Below are positions 24,963 to 34,024 of a DNA stretch of 48,004 nt, one piece after another; positions within the stretch are counted from its first letter, which is position 1; every line of letters begins with the position of its first letter. Origin of the DNA: Fimbriimonadaceae bacterium (GTDB lineage Bacteria > Armatimonadota > Fimbriimonadia > Fimbriimonadales > Fimbriimonadaceae); the NCBI GenBank assembly GCA_023957775.1, contig JAMLGR010000021.1, positions 1-48,004 of the forward strand, in the 5' to 3' direction. Below the pieces are notes generated by a model. That model had not been told where the DNA came from. It worked only from the letters and a program-made list of their open reading frames with translations, and searched no databases. The position numbers and the translations under genes are program-made.

Positions 24963-25980
24963 GACACGTCTCGCTTTGATCGTCGCAGCGACGCTGCTCC
25001 ATGGATCGGGGCCTTCGATTCGGCTCGAGGGCCAGTCGTTCGTTCTCGAGCAGGAGGGCCGAACGGTCAGCGTGCCCCTGTCCCGCAAACCTGCCGCGGA
25101 GCCGAAAGCCGTCGCGTACCGCGAAGGCGATGCGTTCGCCGTGTGGGACGTCGATCGGGGTCTCTCGATTCGGAAGGGGAAGGCGTTGGTCAGCTCCTGG
25201 CTGCCTGAGCTGCCGCGCTCCAAGCGGTTGTTCAGCGAGGAGGAGCTCGCCAAGAACAAGAAGCGGCTCGCAGCCAAGGAGATCGAGGCCGGTGCATCCG
25301 CGCTCGCAGGCTCGGTGCGGATCGGCAGCGTGGCCTACTTCCTGGTCCAGTGGCGGGACAAGAACGACGAGCCTTGGCTCGAGGCCCTCGTGAAGGTGGA
25401 TCTCAAGGACAAGAAGCCGATCGCCGAGCTAGCCGGGCGCTTCGACGGCTTCTCGGTTGCCCGCGGTAGGATCGGAGACGAGCTGGTCGGCTTCGAGGAG
25501 CGGCTGATGGTCGTCGCGGAGCAGGGCGAAGCGTGGGGCATCGCCCGTTTCGACCCCGCCAGCCACCTCTTCTCGTTCGACATCGTCGGCTCCAGGCTCG
25601 CCAAGTCCGAGCCCATCGGTTCGCGCACGGTGGTGGTTCAGGAGAAGACCTCCTACGGAACGGTGCTCCTCGCAAGGGTCTATCTCCCCAACGGCACCCG
25701 GCGCAACCTCGCGGAAGGCCGGGGCTCGTTCGCGTTGATCGACGACCAGGAACCCCTGATCGCCAAGGTGCGCGATGCCCGCGGGGTCGCGCTGCGCAAT
25801 CTCGATTCGGGGGCGGAGCTTAGACTCCCGGGCTCCAGCCGCATCGATCGGTCGGAGTTGGGCGTGATCGTCTCGTCGCCGCCCCAGAGCCCGACCGCGG
25901 CGCTCCTCTACGATCCCGTTCGGTGGGATCGCCTGGCCCTTTGGACCGCCGGACCCCAGGTTTCCGGCGGAGGCGGCTAG
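24961..25980 (+). CDS. Secreted protein of unknown function
   Basis: 339 residues with an N-terminal hydrophobic segment (MTRLALIVAATLLHGSG). The remainder is mostly beta strands with regularly spaced aromatic-aspartate turns (for example FAVWDVDRG, ALLYDPVRWDR), resembling a beta-propeller of low repeat conservation. No catalytic motif is seen. GGAGGG lies 10 bases upstream of ATG 24961; the open frame begins earlier at 24919. It converges on the lipoprotein gene, with a small GGCGC-AC-GCGCC hairpin between them. Confidence 0.65.
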   Translation: MTRLALIVAATLLHGSGPSIRLEGQSFVLEQEGRTVSVPLSRKPAAEPKAVAYREGDAFAVWDVDRGLSIRKGKALVSSWLPELPRSKRLFSEEELAKNKKRLAAKEIEAGASALAGSVRIGSVAYFLVQWRDKNDEPWLEALVKVDLKDKKPIAELAGRFDGFSVARGRIGDELVGFEERLMVVAEQGEAWGIARFDPASHLFSFDIVGSRLAKSEPIGSRTVVVQEKTSYGTVLLARVYLPNGTRRNLAEGRGSFALIDDQEPLIAKVRDARGVALRNLDSGAELRLPGSSRIDRSELGVIVSSPPQSPTAALLYDPVRWDRLALWTAGPQVSGGGG

Positions 25981-26022
25981 CAGGGTTCTGAAGATGGCGC
26001 ACGCGCCGATTTCAGCACCCCG

Positions 26023-26709
26023 CTAGTTGTTGCGTACTTCGATGGACCAGTCCACGATGTCGAGGTCCGGATCGGGATTGTCGCCCGACGGCTCGAGGTC
26101 GAAAAACCTCGTGTTGTCGTAAACCCCCGCGTTCTGCAGCGGAATCGACACGTAGCTGTTGATCTCCGAAGGGAGGGCCCCATTGCCAAGCGCGTCCCAC
26201 GATTTGCTGCCGCCGGACCCCTGAGGCACGCGGTCCATCGTGAGGAAGTTCACCTGAATCGACTTGTAAAGCAAGGCGTCGGCCGGAGTGGGGGCGATCT
26301 GCGTGAGGTCGACTTCGAACTGCAGCGTGCGGCCGTTGACCGGCACATCCACGAAGTTCACAGGCGCGCCGAGCAGGAACCACTCATTCAGCTGCGCGTC
26401 GCGGAAGGCGAAGAGGTTGTACTGGGGCGATTGGAGCGCGTCCCACTGAACGAAGTAAGTCGCGTTCCCGGCGACGAAGCCGTTCCCCCACGGAGGAGCG
26501 ATCACGGGAATGGGCCCCTGGGTCGTGGGGTTCAGATCGACCGATGGGCGCAGCGCCACGATGTAGACGTAGCCCGGACGCAGCGTGCCCGCCACCGTCA
26601 TCTTGAAGACCAGGCGCTTCGTCTTCGGACCGCCGCCGGTGCTCGGGAACTTGGCGCAGCCCCCCGCAAGAACCAGGGCCAAGACCGCTGCAAGCGCCGC
26701 CGCTCTCAT
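26023..26709 (-). CDS. Putative lipoprotein of unknown function
   Basis: 228 residues. The N-terminus AALAAVLALVLAGGC is a lipoprotein signal peptide with the lipobox ending at Cys19. The mature part is beta-rich (LRPGYVYIVALRPSVDLNP, YNLFAFRDAQLNEWFLLG) and has an acidic C-terminal stretch. I do not recognise a family. The ATG overlaps the stop of the upstream zinc-ribbon gene by four bases (ATGA), so the two are in one operon. Confidence 0.7.
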   Translation of the reverse strand: MRAAALAAVLALVLAGGCAKFPSTGGGPKTKRLVFKMTVAGTLRPGYVYIVALRPSVDLNPTTQGPIPVIAPPWGNGFVAGNATYFVQWDALQSPQYNLFAFRDAQLNEWFLLGAPVNFVDVPVNGRTLQFEVDLTQIAPTPADALLYKSIQVNFLTMDRVPQGSGGSKSWDALGNGALPSEINSYVSIPLQNAGVYDNTRFFDLEPSGDNPDPDLDIVDWSIEVRNN

Positions 26710-27428
26710 AGCACGCTCTCGTTCCAGTAGAGGAACCGGTGGCACGACTCGCACTCGACGAGCCGCCCCTCCTTGGCACCCTCGATGAGGCGCTCGGGGA
26801 GCAGAGTGCCGCACATCTCGCACGAAGAGGGGCGTCCCGTGATCCGAGTCATCGCAATGCCTCCGTGCTTCTCGCGCGAACGCTCGTAGCGCTCCAGCAT
26901 CACCTTGGGGATGCCCTCCAGGGCGCGAGGACGTTCCCCGGTCCGCACCTTGAAGTCGGCCTCCAACGTCTCCTTGAGCTTCACGACCTTCTGACGGTGC
27001 GCGACCAGCTCGGCCTTCTTCGCCTCGAGCCTTTCCTTTACCGCCTCGGCCTTCTGCTTCGCGGGGGGGACGAGCTCCCACAACTCCATCAGGCGCCCAT
27101 CGAGATCCCCCCGATGTCGCTTGAGCATCTCGATCTCCTTCTGCAGGTTCTCGATCTCGCGCGGGCTCTTCAGGCTCCCGCCGAACAGCTCCTTCTCGAA
27201 CCGCCGAATCTTGTCCTCCATGCCCTTTTGCTGAAGTTCGATGTCGTGCTGTTCGCCCGCCAAGGCCTTCGCGGCTTCGTCGAGCTTGGCGTGTTGCTCG
27301 GAGAGGGCGTTGATCTCCGCCTGGATCTCGCGTCCCGGATCGAGCGCTGCGGCGCGCTTTCGAATCTCGACGATCGCGAGATCGACTTTGTGGAGCTTCC
27401 ATAAACGGTGCAGGTCGTCCGTGGGCAT
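26706..27428 (-). CDS. Coiled-coil zinc-ribbon protein (PF02591/CdsZ-like)
   Basis: 240 residues. Residues 5-175 form a long antiparallel coiled coil, then a C4 zinc ribbon, CEMC ... CESCHRFLYW, ends the protein. This is the architecture of the PF02591 'C4-type zinc ribbon' family, which includes the chlamydial secretion regulator CdsZ; most members have no proven function. CATAAT ends 5 bases before ATG 27428 and there is no Shine-Dalgarno sequence, so the transcript may be leaderless. It is coupled to the lipoprotein gene downstream. Confidence 0.88.
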   Translation of the reverse strand: MPTDDLHRLWKLHKVDLAIVEIRKRAAALDPGREIQAEINALSEQHAKLDEAAKALAGEQHDIELQQKGMEDKIRRFEKELFGGSLKSPREIENLQKEIEMLKRHRGDLDGRLMELWELVPPAKQKAEAVKERLEAKKAELVAHRQKVVKLKETLEADFKVRTGERPRALEGIPKVMLERYERSREKHGGIAMTRITGRPSSCEMCGTLLPERLIEGAKEGRLVECESCHRFLYWNESVL

Positions 27429-27433
27429 GGCTC

Positions 27434-27439
27434 ATTATG
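27434..27439 (-). promoter_or_regulatory. Candidate -10 box (CATAAT), leaderless
   Basis: On the minus strand CATAAT ends 5 bases before the zinc-ribbon gene's ATG. Confidence 0.4.
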
Positions 27440-27505
27440 GGTTCGCACGACCAACGAGATGGGGAAGGAATCGGCCCAAAGATCGCGAAATGGGGCATCG
27501 AAGCC

Positions 27506-27892
27506 ATGCCCAGCATGTTCTCGCACCTGATTCTCGACGTCAGGGACCTTGAACGGTCGCTGTCCTTCTACCACGATTTGTTGGACCTTCCGATCATGCG
27601 CGAGGACGCCTGGGACGGGCACCGCCTGGCCTACCTGAGCACGGGAAAAACCCAGATTCTCCTGCTTCAACAACCTGCGGACGAGCAGAACCCTCTGCTG
27701 GACCGAAGCGGGGGGCTCGTGATCAACTTCCAGGTCAAGAACCTGCCCGAGATGGCGAAGAGCCTTGAACGCAAGAACGTGAAGGTGCTGCGCGGACTCG
27801 AAGTCGCGATCTGGGGCGACCGCACGTTCCTCGTCGCCGATCCGGACGGTTACGCCGTACTCCTTTCCGAATCGGCCGAGACGCTCCATTGA
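27506..27892 (+). CDS. VOC-fold (glyoxalase/dioxygenase superfamily) protein
   Basis: 128 residues. The paired beta-alpha-beta-beta-beta modules of the VOC fold are clear: MFSHLILDVRDLERSLSFYH, LPIMREDAWDGHRLAYLS and, in the second half, FLVADPDGYAVLLSE, which is the usual ending with a metal-binding Glu. The His at HLILDV is the likely first ligand. Substrate unknown. The start is uncertain: ATG 27506, ATG 27515 and ATG 27437 are in frame; 27506 or 27515 fits the fold. Confidence 0.85.
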   Translation: MPSMFSHLILDVRDLERSLSFYHDLLDLPIMREDAWDGHRLAYLSTGKTQILLLQQPADEQNPLLDRSGGLVINFQVKNLPEMAKSLERKNVKVLRGLEVAIWGDRTFLVADPDGYAVLLSESAETLH

Positions 27893-27913
27893 GCGACGTG
27901 CCAAACTGAGCCC

Positions 27914-28900
27914 ATGGCGGTCCGGGTCGGATTCTTGAGTGTGGCGCACATGCACGCTTGGGGCTATGCGAAAGCCCTGCAGCACGAGCCGCGCGCGGTC
28001 CTCGGTCCCGTGTGGGACGAGAACTCCGAGCGGGCGGCCGCGTTCGCGCTGGCCCACGGGATCGAGGCCGCGGAGACGATCGAGCAGGCGCTCGACGCGT
28101 GCGACGCCGTGGTGGTGACGAGCGACAACCGTTCGCACGCCGAACTGTGCGAGCGGGCGGCGCGGGCCGGCCGGCACATTCTTTGCGAGAAGCCGCTCGT
28201 CACGAGCGAGGAGGAGGGGGCGCGGCTGATCGCGGCCGTCGACCAGGCGGGCGTGAAGCTGATGACCGCCTTTCCGTGCCGCTACTCGCCGGCCTTCCAA
28301 CGGCTCGTCGAGCGTGTCCGCGCCGGTGACATCGGCCCGATCCGAGCCGTGTGCGCCACGAATCGCGGACGGTGTCCTTTCGACTGGTTCGTCGATCCCG
28401 AACGGTCGGGCGGAGGGGCGATGATCGATCACGTGGTCCACGTCGCCGACCTGCTGCGGGTGCTGATCGGGGAAGATGTGGTCCGGGTCCAGGCGATGGT
28501 CGGCAACAACATGTACGGGGAGGAGTGGGAGGACACCGCCATGCTCACGCTCGAGTTTCCCGGAGGCGTGTTCGCGACGCTCGACTCCAGTTGGTCGCGG
28601 ACCAAGAGCTACAAGACGTGGGGCGATGTGGCGATGAACGTCGTGGGCGATGGCGGGGTCATCGAGCTGAACCTGTTCGGCCAGGCCCTCGACGTCTTCG
28701 ACGACGCGGCGATGGCGCACCGGCTGCACGGCTACGGTTCCGATTTGGACTCGGGCCTGGTCGCCGATTTCGTGCGGTGCGTGGAAGAGGACTCGCCGCC
28801 GCCGATCACCGCCCACGACGGGCTGCAAGCCGCGCGCGTCGCGCTGGCCGGGTACGCGAGCATGGGCGCCTCGGAGCCGGCCGTGCCCGTCTCGGCATAA
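27914..28900 (+). CDS. Gfo/Idh/MocA-family dehydrogenase
   Basis: 328 residues. The N-terminal Rossmann part has a changed nucleotide motif (VGFLSVAHMHAWGYAKAL in place of G-x-G-x-x-G), followed by the family's CEKPLVTSEEEG motif near residue 95 and GGGAMIDHVVHVADLL, whose H is often catalytic. It probably oxidises or reduces a sugar derivative, but the unusual first loop may change cofactor binding. CAAACT ends 6 bases before the ATG. It is followed ten bases later by a glycosyltransferase gene, so it may work on a sugar used for a surface glycan. Confidence 0.85.
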   Translation: MAVRVGFLSVAHMHAWGYAKALQHEPRAVLGPVWDENSERAAAFALAHGIEAAETIEQALDACDAVVVTSDNRSHAELCERAARAGRHILCEKPLVTSEEEGARLIAAVDQAGVKLMTAFPCRYSPAFQRLVERVRAGDIGPIRAVCATNRGRCPFDWFVDPERSGGGAMIDHVVHVADLLRVLIGEDVVRVQAMVGNNMYGEEWEDTAMLTLEFPGGVFATLDSSWSRTKSYKTWGDVAMNVVGDGGVIELNLFGQALDVFDDAAMAHRLHGYGSDLDSGLVADFVRCVEEDSPPPITAHDGLQAARVALAGYASMGASEPAVPVSA

Positions 28901-28901
28901 T
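28896..28901 (+). promoter_or_regulatory. Candidate -10 box (CATAAT), leaderless
   Basis: CATAAT overlaps the stop of the dehydrogenase and ends 8 bases before the glycosyltransferase ATG. Confidence 0.35.
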
Positions 28902-28909
28902 CTCGGTCG

Positions 28910-29827
28910 ATGCCCCGCATCTCGATCCTGCTCACGTGTTACAACCACCTGGCGTACCTCCCTGCGTGCGCGGAGGGGGTCCGGGCCCAAACCTTCCAGG
29001 ACTTCGAGGTGATCGCACTCGACGACGGGTCGACCGACGGGACGCGCGATTGGCTGGCCGAGCACGCGGCCGACTGGAGCCTGGTCTTCAACGAGCGGAA
29101 TCTCGGCACCTACGGAACGCTCAACGTCGGGCTGGCAAAGGCGACCGGGGAGTTCGTTGCGGTCCTGAACGACGATGATCTTTGGGCGCCGGGAAAGCTC
29201 GCCGCGCAGTTGGCGTTGATGGACGCCCATCCCGAAGTCGGGCTGGTGCATACGGACGGCGGGTTCATCAACAGAGAGGGCAAGCCCCTGGCGGGTTCCC
29301 CCTTGGGATTTGCGTTCCCTCGGACCGAGACGGGCAACGTGCTGGCGGACCTGCTGTACCAGAACAAGATCATCGCCAGCGCCGTGCTGGCGCGGCGCGC
29401 CTGTTTCGAGGCTTTGGGTGGGTTCAACGAGGCGTACTTCGGGTCGGGCGACTGGGAGATGTGGCTGAGGATCGCCGAACGGTGGGACGTGGGATTCGTC
29501 GACGAACCCCTGACGTTCTACCGTGTGCACGGCGAGAACGCGAGCCACAAGCTGGACCGCATTTGGAGGGACGACGAGCGGCTCCGCGACTGGATCGAGA
29601 CGCGCGCCGAGGTCTACGCCCGGAGGGTCTCGGATGCTCCTCGGCTTCGGAAGGCGATGGCGCACAACGCGGCCTGCCTGGGGACGGTCCGGACGCTGAA
29701 CGGCGACCCAGCGGGCGGCCGCCGCGCGTACGCGCTGTCGATCCGGCGGGAACCCGCGCGTTTCAAGAGCTGGCTCCGGTGGATCGCGACGTTCCTGCCG
29801 CGGGCCGCCTTCAGGAGGTTCCTCTAG
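28910..29827 (+). CDS. Family 2 glycosyltransferase
   Basis: 305 residues. GT-A fold of GT2: ISILLTCYNHLAYLPAC, VIALDDGSTDGTRDWL with the DDGS motif, FVAVLNDDDLWAPGK with the DxD-like metal site, and GSGDWEMWLRIAERW for the acceptor-side D-W motif. It transfers a sugar from an NDP donor to a surface polymer or lipid acceptor. No membrane helix is visible except a weak C-terminal hydrophobic patch. Followed two bases later by the cysteine desulfurase. Confidence 0.92.
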   Translation: MPRISILLTCYNHLAYLPACAEGVRAQTFQDFEVIALDDGSTDGTRDWLAEHAADWSLVFNERNLGTYGTLNVGLAKATGEFVAVLNDDDLWAPGKLAAQLALMDAHPEVGLVHTDGGFINREGKPLAGSPLGFAFPRTETGNVLADLLYQNKIIASAVLARRACFEALGGFNEAYFGSGDWEMWLRIAERWDVGFVDEPLTFYRVHGENASHKLDRIWRDDERLRDWIETRAEVYARRVSDAPRLRKAMAHNAACLGTVRTLNGDPAGGRRAYALSIRREPARFKSWLRWIATFLPRAAFRRFL

Positions 29828-29829
29828 CC

Positions 29830-30957
29830 GTGACTCCCATCTACCTCGACCACGCCGCCACGTCGCCCCTTCGCCCGGAGTCGCGTGCGGCGATGCACGC
29901 CGTGGAGGGCGAGGTGGGGAACCCGAGCAGTCTCCACGGGTACGGGCGGCGCGTGTTGCGCTTTGTGGACGAGGCGCGCGAAGCCGTGGCGCGGGCGTTC
30001 GGGGGAGCGTTCGCCGAAATCGTGTTCACGTCGGGTGGAACCGAGGCGGCCAACCTCGCGGTGGTCGGCACCGCCCTTGCGCACCAGGGTACGCGGCGGC
30101 GCGTTCTGGCCTCCGCGGGAGAGCATCCTTGCGTGTTGCAGACCGCGCCCCTCTTGGAGCGCCTCGGCTTCCGACTCGAGACGGTCCCGATCGACCGCGT
30201 GGGCCGGCTGGACCTCGATGCGCTGCGGGACGCGCTCGGAGACGACGTGCTTCTGGTGGCTTTGATGCACGCGAACAACGAACTGGGAACCCGACAGCCG
30301 GTGGCGGATGCGGCGCGCCTGGCGCACCACGCGGGGGCCCTCCTGTTCACCGACGCGGTGCAGACGTTCGGTGCGGAAACGGGGTCCGTGGAGGATCTGG
30401 GAGCCGACCTCGCCTCGATGGCGGCGCACAAGTTCGGGGGCCCGCTGGGAGTAGGGGCGCTGTGGGTTCGGGGCGGAGTGGAGGTGGAGCCGCTTCTGCG
30501 GGGAGGTGCGCAGGAGCGGGAGCGGCGCGGGGGAACGGAGAACTGGCTGGCCTTGGCGGGGGTCCCGGCAGCCCTGTCGGCCGTCGACCCCGTCGCCGAA
30601 GCCGCTGGCAAGGCCGCCTGCCGGGCTGCGTTCCTCGGCGCGTTGGAGGGAGCGCCGGTGCGGTCGGTCCCCGAGGAGGAGGGCGTCCTTCCCGGGCACC
30701 TGCACGTGCGGTTTCCCGGAGTTTCCGCGGAATCGCTGCTGATCGCGCTTGATCGGCTCGGGGTCGCCGCAGGAAGCGGATCGGCATGCAGCTCGGGCGC
30801 CGTGGAGCCCAGCCACGTCCTGCGAGCGGCGGGATACGACGAGCGGGAGCAGCGCGAGGGGGTGCGCTTCACGTTCGGGTGGTCCTCCACCGTCGAAGAG
30901 TCTCGGGAGGCCGCCCGACGCGTGTCCGAGGCGGTCCGACGCATTCTCGGCCGCTGA
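29830..30957 (+). CDS. Cysteine desulfurase (NifS/IscS family)
   Basis: 375 residues. [14 protein letters not shown] is the class V aminotransferase N-terminus. Lys201 in [10 protein letters not shown] binds PLP and Cys320 in GSGSACSSG is the persulfide-carrying residue of the short, rigid-loop (NifS/IscS, group I) type. It supplies sulfur for Fe-S clusters or thiolated tRNA. No iscU-like scaffold or thiouridylase gene is adjacent. GTG start 29830 is used because no ATG fits the conserved N-terminus. Confidence 0.93.
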   Translation: MTPIYLDHAATSPLRPESRAAMHAVEGEVGNPSSLHGYGRRVLRFVDEAREAVARAFGGAFAEIVFTSGGTEAANLAVVGTALAHQGTRRRVLASAGEHPCVLQTAPLLERLGFRLETVPIDRVGRLDLDALRDALGDDVLLVALMHANNELGTRQPVADAARLAHHAGALLFTDAVQTFGAETGSVEDLGADLASMAAHKFGGPLGVGALWVRGGVEVEPLLRGGAQERERRGGTENWLALAGVPAALSAVDPVAEAAGKAACRAAFLGALEGAPVRSVPEEEGVLPGHLHVRFPGVSAESLLIALDRLGVAAGSGSACSSGAVEPSHVLRAAGYDEREQREGVRFTFGWSSTVEESREAARRVSEAVRRILGR

Positions 30958-30983
30958 TCGCGGCCCGATCCCCTGGTACATTC

Positions 30984-32453
30984 ATGCGACGCATGAGCCT
31001 TCCCATCGAGGATCTCACCCCCCGACAGATCGTCGCGGAGCTGGACAAGTACATCGTCGGCCAGTCCGCCGCCAAGCGCGCCGTGGCCGTCGCCCTGCGC
31101 AACCGCTTCCGGCGCCAGCAACTCCCGGCCTCGGATCGCGCGGACATCCTGCCCAAGAACATCCTGATGATCGGCCCCACGGGCGTCGGCAAGACCGAAA
31201 TCGCGAGACGCCTGGCCCAACTGGCGCGCGCGCCCTTCATCAAGGTGGAGGCCACCAAGTTCACCGAAGTGGGCTACGTCGGTCGCGATGTCGAGTCGAT
31301 GGTGCGCGACCTGGTCGGCGTGGCTCTGCGGCTGGTCGAAAACGAGCGGATCGAGGCGGTGCGCCCGCTCGCCCAGGAGCGCGTGGTCGAGCGACTGGCG
31401 GATCTGCTCGAGCAAGACGAGCAGCCCGAGCGCCCGCAGCGCAGGCGGGTAAGCCCCTACGACAACCCCATCGTGCGGCAGGCGTTCGAGATTTTCGGGC
31501 AGAAGATGGACGACGACTATCCCGAAGAGGTCGAAGTCGAGGTCGAGGTCGAGACGGACCCGGAAGAGGAAGCCAAGAAGCGCGCGAAGCGACGCAAACA
31601 GCTGATCCGAAAGATCAAGGCGGGGAAGCTCGACGACGCGTTGGTGGAGATCGAGACAGAGGAGTCCAGCAACCCGTTTGTTCAGGTCTTCTCCCCGCAG
31701 GGGCTGGAGGAGATGGGGCTCGACATGTCCCAACTCGGCAGCCCGTTTCCTTCAAAACGAACCGAGCGCACGGTCACCGTGGCGGAGGCGCGGGAGATCC
31801 TCTTTGGGGAGGAGGCCCGCAAGATGATCGACCGCCAGGGCGTCCAGCGCGAGGCGATCCACCGCACCGAACAGACCGGCATCATCTTCCTCGACGAGCT
31901 GGACAAAGTGGCGGGGAAGCAAGGCGGCTCGGGCCCCGACGTGTCCCGCGAGGGAGTCCAACGCGACCTGCTGCCGATCATCGAAGGCTCGACGGTGGCG
32001 ACGAAGTTCGGACCCGTGACGACCGACCACATCCTGTTCATCGCGGCCGGCGCGTTCCACATGGCCAAGCCCAGCGACTTGATCCCGGAGCTGCAGGGCC
32101 GCCTGCCCATCCGCGTGGAGTTGGAAAACCTGACCGAAGAGGATTTTCGACGCATCCTGCGCGAGCCCCAGAACGCGCTCACGAAGCAGTACGTCAAGCT
32201 GCTGGCCACCGAATCCGTGGAGTTGGCGTTCACAGACGATGCCCTCGATGCCATCGCCGCCTTGGCGGCGGAGGTGAACTCCAAGACCGAGAACATCGGG
32301 GCGCGCCGGCTGCACACCGTCATGGAGAAACTGTTGGAGGAGTTGCTCTTCGATGCGCCCGAGGCCAAGTCCACGACGTTCGACGGCAAGAAGGTGCGCG
32401 CCAAATTGGCCGAACTGGTCAAAGACGAGGATCTGAGCCGGTACATCCTCTGA
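30984..32453 (+). CDS. hslU: ATP-dependent protease/unfoldase subunit HslU
   Basis: 489 residues. AAA+ motifs: [17 protein letters not shown], Walker A GPTGVGKT (64-71), [20 protein letters not shown], Walker B FLDELDK (Asp304-Glu305) and sensor-like [16 protein letters not shown]. An inserted I-domain rich in charged residues ([20 protein letters not shown]) lies between. C-terminus ends LSRYIL, the tail that activates HslV in the family. It unfolds substrates and feeds the HslV peptidase. hslV is not next to it. ATG 30993 (MSLPIEDL) is an alternative start. Confidence 0.95.
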   Translation: MRRMSLPIEDLTPRQIVAELDKYIVGQSAAKRAVAVALRNRFRRQQLPASDRADILPKNILMIGPTGVGKTEIARRLAQLARAPFIKVEATKFTEVGYVGRDVESMVRDLVGVALRLVENERIEAVRPLAQERVVERLADLLEQDEQPERPQRRRVSPYDNPIVRQAFEIFGQKMDDDYPEEVEVEVEVETDPEEEAKKRAKRRKQLIRKIKAGKLDDALVEIETEESSNPFVQVFSPQGLEEMGLDMSQLGSPFPSKRTERTVTVAEAREILFGEEARKMIDRQGVQREAIHRTEQTGIIFLDELDKVAGKQGGSGPDVSREGVQRDLLPIIEGSTVATKFGPVTTDHILFIAAGAFHMAKPSDLIPELQGRLPIRVELENLTEEDFRRILREPQNALTKQYVKLLATESVELAFTDDALDAIAALAAEVNSKTENIGARRLHTVMEKLLEELLFDAPEAKSTTFDGKKVRAKLAELVKDEDLSRYIL

Positions 32454-32561
32454 CGGGTCGTGCCCGCGGTCGAAACCTTGTAGAATGGCGGACAACGGTT
32501 TGTCTCTATTCCGCAAATCGTGCTTGGGCCATGGACGGCCCGGAGGGGAACAGAGTTGAGG

Positions 32562-33959
32562 ATGTTCGATGGATGGAAGGTCGCGCTCGGCGCGGCCATG
32601 GTCGTGGGGCTCGTGGGCGTGGCTCGTGCCGGCATGTTCTCGGACGAGGAGCGCGCCGACGTGGTCCGCTACTGGTCGGAGCCGGGCCGCTACACCGTCT
32701 CCACGCCCAAAGAAGCGGCCAAGCTGGGCGAGTGGCAGGTTCGGCTGACGCCGGACGGTTCGCAATGGCTGTGGAAATACAACCAAGCGCGCGGCCTGGG
32801 CAAGACCCCGCCCGCGCAAACGCCGCCGCCCAAACCGGACCAGGTCGTCTGGGACCAGTGGATCGACGCGCGGGTCGCGTGGGATCGATTCGAGGCGTGG
32901 AACGAAGCGGTGTCCAAGAACCTCGCCCAGGGATATGCCCTGGGCTCCTATCCCGACCTGCTCCCGGAGAAGCCGGGCGACGCCCCAGCCGGGTTGCTCG
33001 ACCTGGTGGGCGCGCCGCCCAAGTTTGCGTCGGCGGTTCGCCCGCTTTGGCACGAGATCCGTTTCGACGACGGGCAGGTGGTGGGTTACAGCGACAACCC
33101 GAACATGCGCGCCCGCTACGCGTACTACCGCTTTCCTGACGGCGTGATGTCGGCCGGAACACCTGTCAGAACGCTCCCCCAGGAGGAGCTGGACGACCTT
33201 TTCGAAGCCGCCCATGTCACCGATCAGGAGCAACGGGTGATGAAGGCCGTGTCGTTGCTCGAAGGCGGGTTCGACTCCGTGAACACCTACGACACGGGGT
33301 TTGTTTCGGTCGGTTTCATCCAGTTCGCGTGCTTGAGGGAGGGGGGCGGTTCGCTGGGGGGCGTGCTCCTGCGCCTGAAGAGCGAGAACCCGGAGGCGTT
33401 CCAGACCACGTTTCGGCGGTTTGGGATCGACGTCACACCCGAAGGACTGCTGGCCGCGGTCGACCCGCAGACCGGCGACGAGGCCGAAGGGCCCGCCGCC
33501 GCCGCCAAGATCATCGCCAAGAAGCCGCTTATCGCCGTCTTCCAACGCGCCGGGCAGAAGAGCCGCCCGTTCCGGGTCGCCCAGATCGAGGTGGCGCGCG
33601 ATCGGTATCTTCCGACCCACGATCCCGTCGTGTTCACGGTCGGGGACCGGCAGATCGCCTGCACGGTCGCCGACATCGTGAAGTCGGACGCGGGCCTCGC
33701 GACGCTGATGGATCGCAAGGTCAACACCGGCAAGCTCGATCCTCTGGCCGAGGTGGTCGCCGACATCTTTGCGACCAACAAGCTCAGCAAGCCGGAGGAG
33801 TTGGCCAAATACGAGCGGGACCTGGTCGCGGCGATCCGGTTTCGGAAGGACTACCTGGCGGACGCGTCGCTGGTCCAACCCGGTCCTGCGGCAGACCCGC
33901 AACGGAACTACAACCCGGCCTCGCGCCGGGGATCGCGCGGCGGTCAGCCCCGGCCCTAG
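32562..33959 (+). CDS. Secreted lysozyme-like or peptidoglycan-active protein (tentative)
   Basis: 465 residues with a signal peptide (KVALGAAMVVGLVGVARA). A conserved-looking core around residues 225-275 reads SLLEGGFDSVNTYDTGFVSV then GFIQFA, a Glu-Gly-x-Phe-Asp/Tyr-Asp pattern like that of lysozyme-fold hydrolases and their phage relatives, where Glu is the acid. The N-terminal 180 residues and the C-terminal region (ending in a Arg/Gly/Pro tail) are unassigned. The hydrolase call is an inference from this motif. TAGAAT near 32480 could be its -10 box. Confidence 0.5.
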   Translation: MFDGWKVALGAAMVVGLVGVARAGMFSDEERADVVRYWSEPGRYTVSTPKEAAKLGEWQVRLTPDGSQWLWKYNQARGLGKTPPAQTPPPKPDQVVWDQWIDARVAWDRFEAWNEAVSKNLAQGYALGSYPDLLPEKPGDAPAGLLDLVGAPPKFASAVRPLWHEIRFDDGQVVGYSDNPNMRARYAYYRFPDGVMSAGTPVRTLPQEELDDLFEAAHVTDQEQRVMKAVSLLEGGFDSVNTYDTGFVSVGFIQFACLREGGGSLGGVLLRLKSENPEAFQTTFRRFGIDVTPEGLLAAVDPQTGDEAEGPAAAAKIIAKKPLIAVFQRAGQKSRPFRVAQIEVARDRYLPTHDPVVFTVGDRQIACTVADIVKSDAGLATLMDRKVNTGKLDPLAEVVADIFATNKLSKPEELAKYERDLVAAIRFRKDYLADASLVQPGPAADPQRNYNPASRRGSRGGQPRP

Positions 33960-34024
33960 ATCGGTCGCACTTTGGGGCGGATTGCAGGAGATCGCCTGAA
34001 GAGGGCGAATCCGAAGCGCTACCT

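Noticed and set aside
27170-29665. An 831-codon open frame on the minus strand
   Set aside because: It runs antisense to the VOC, dehydrogenase and glycosyltransferase genes, which have clear domains. Its translation is Arg/His/Pro-rich and has no motif; it is a high-GC shadow.
31682-33902. Large minus-strand frames opposite hslU and the lysozyme-like gene
   Set aside because: Shadow frames with Arg/Gln/His-rich composition; HslU motifs prove the plus-strand reading.
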